Both the position numbers and the translations under genes were made by a program. A DNA stretch of 32,403 bases from Streptomyces spiroverticillatus (GTDB lineage: Bacteria; Actinomycetota; Actinomycetes; Streptomycetales; Streptomycetaceae). Location of the stretch: the NCBI GenBank assembly GCA_014650415.1, contig BMUX01000041.1, positions 1 to 32,403 of the forward strand, given 5' to 3'. This document shows, piece after piece, positions 31,564 through 32,403 of the stretch (positions are counted from its first letter, which is position 1; every line of letters begins with the position of its first letter). The notes beneath the pieces were generated by a model. The model was not told where the DNA came from, did not search any database, and worked only from the letters and a program-made list of their open reading frames with translations.

Positions 31564-31734
31564 CTACCAGCGGTACCAGCGGCCCCGTCGGCCGCCGCTG
31601 CCGCCGGAGCGGGCGACGAACCCGAGCAGCCACAGCACCAGGACGGCGATGGCCACCCAGAAGAAGAGCTTGGCCACGAATCCGAGACCGAAGAGGAGCA
31701 GAACGAGCAGCAGGACCAGGAGCAGGGGAACCAT
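31564..31734 (-). CDS. Small hydrophobic membrane protein
   Basis: A 56-residue protein made of two adjoining hydrophobic stretches (MVPLLLVLLLVLLLFGLGFV and LFFWVAIAVLVLWLLGFVAR) with a short glycine/arginine-rich tail ending GRRGRWYRW. This is a common Streptomyces small hydrophobic protein of unknown role. The ATG at 31732-31734 follows GGAGG by 9 nt. It diverges from the SanA-like gene at 31916. Confidence 0.8.
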   Translation of the reverse strand: MVPLLLVLLLVLLLFGLGFVAKLFFWVAIAVLVLWLLGFVARSGGSGGRRGRWYRW

Positions 31735-31915
31735 GTTTATCAACCTCCGGACAAACGGTTGCCCCGGCCGCCGCGCACCATGCGCCGAAATTCGAACAGC
31801 CTGCCCGGCCCCCTGCGCCGCAAAGACACCCCCGCACGGGAACTGACCTGCCCTTTTCGACGTCGGACAGGGCAGAGAACACCAAGAGAACACCACGCGT
31901 CCCGGGGAGAAGGCC

Positions 31916-32353
31916 ATGCGGTTCACGAGTATCGGCATGAAGCGGCCCCGGCTGCCGAAGGGGCGGCGGGGCAAGCGGCGTCTCGTACAAGCGGTGATGG
32001 CGGGGTGTGTGCTCGCCCTCATGCCCTCCACATGGACGTACGCCTCGACCGCCGACCGGGTCGGCGAGGTCGCGGACGCGCCCGCGCGCGAGGTGGCGAT
32101 GGTGTTCGGGGCGGGCCTGTGGAAGGGCCGCCCCACCCCGTACCTGGCCCGGCGGCTGGACGCGGCGGCGGAGCTGTACCGCACCGGCAAGGTGAAGGTC
32201 GTCCTGGTCACGGGTGACAACAGCCGCGAGGAGTACGACGAACCGGACGCGATGCGCGCCTATCTCATCCGCCACGGCGTCCCCGACCAGCACGTGGTGA
32301 GCGACTTCGCGGGCTTCGACACCGCCAATCCCCTCTATGCAGAGTCTAGCTAA
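31916..32353 (+). pseudogene. SanA/YdcF-family (DUF218) gene, truncated at its 3' end
   Basis: A 145-residue frame, N-terminal part of a SanA/YdcF (DUF218) envelope-associated protein: basic start, a hydrophobic segment at about 24-44, then AMVFGAGLWKGRPTPYLARR, VKVVLVTGDNSREEYDE and HVVSDFAGFDT. Full-length members continue with a D-S-x-x-R-A-x-x segment and a second conserved half ending in the catalytic-like His-containing strand. Here the match stops at FDT (about 32323) and is replaced by ANPLYAESS and a TAA stop. Replacement by insertion or recombination is likely, so the product probably lacks half the fold. E. coli SanA acts in the envelope permeability barrier (family knowledge). Confidence 0.75.
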
Positions 32354-32375
32354 CAAGACCCCAGGAACACAGAAG

Positions 32376-32403
32376 CCCCGCACGGCAGTTGAGCCGCGCG
32401 GGG
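32376..32403. terminator. Hairpin at the right edge of the window
   Basis: Arms CCCCGC (32376-32381) and GCGGGG (32398-32403) with inner CGGC/GCCG pairing around AGTTGA. It lies just beyond the foreign-looking tail of the truncated SanA-like gene and may be the terminator of a gene beyond the window. Confidence 0.6.

Overview
The window reads as chromosomal DNA of a Streptomyces or very close relative. It has very high GC with GC-rich third codon positions, frequent GTG starts, GGAGG ribosome sites and several starts that look leaderless. The sigma factor/primase/dGTPase neighbourhood and GC-rich dispersed intergenic repeats are also typical of that genus. Most of the window is ordinary core-arm chromosome. 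The exception is one large gene pair at 11.5-18.4 kb.

Layout. At 0-7.3 kb lies a patchwork of small regulators and stress-type genes: a divergent DUF4097 gene and two-HTH regulator around a cluster of TTGCAA-centred palindromes, an ECF41 sigma factor divergent from a small membrane protein, a membrane-anchored protein of unknown function, two DinB-like proteins, a GNAT acetyltransferase, a VOC protein, and a decayed C-terminal remnant of an AfsR/SARP-type regulator. At 7.4-11.3 kb are a secreted GH29 fucosidase, a YceI-like protein with an added N-terminal beta domain, a short tandem-repeat tract and a small membrane protein.

At 11.5-18.4 kb a predicted LCAT-like serine hydrolase is followed, through an unusual stop/start junction, by an 1820-residue protein. 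That protein carries a transglutaminase-like N-terminal module, a STAND-type P-loop NTPase, sixteen near-uniform 46-residue TPR units and a helical C-terminal region. The layout (separate hydrolase plus sensor-like NTPase) suggests a signalling or immune-type module. I rank it as the best candidate for an undescribed system, but its function is inference from architecture only.

At 18.4-24.8 kb are a CAT-anticodon tRNA, two tRNA-Asn genes only 5 nt apart, a YtxH-like protein, an FGGY sugar kinase and a heterodimeric ABC exporter with one degenerate ATP site. At 25.0-31.2 kb is a minus-strand housekeeping block: an HrdA-like sigma factor, DNA primase, an FAD-dependent ferredoxin-reductase-like enzyme and a dGTPase, with two copies of a GC-rich palindromic repeat at its edges. 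The end of the window holds two small minus-strand proteins and a SanA/YdcF-family gene whose C-terminal half is replaced by unrelated sequence.
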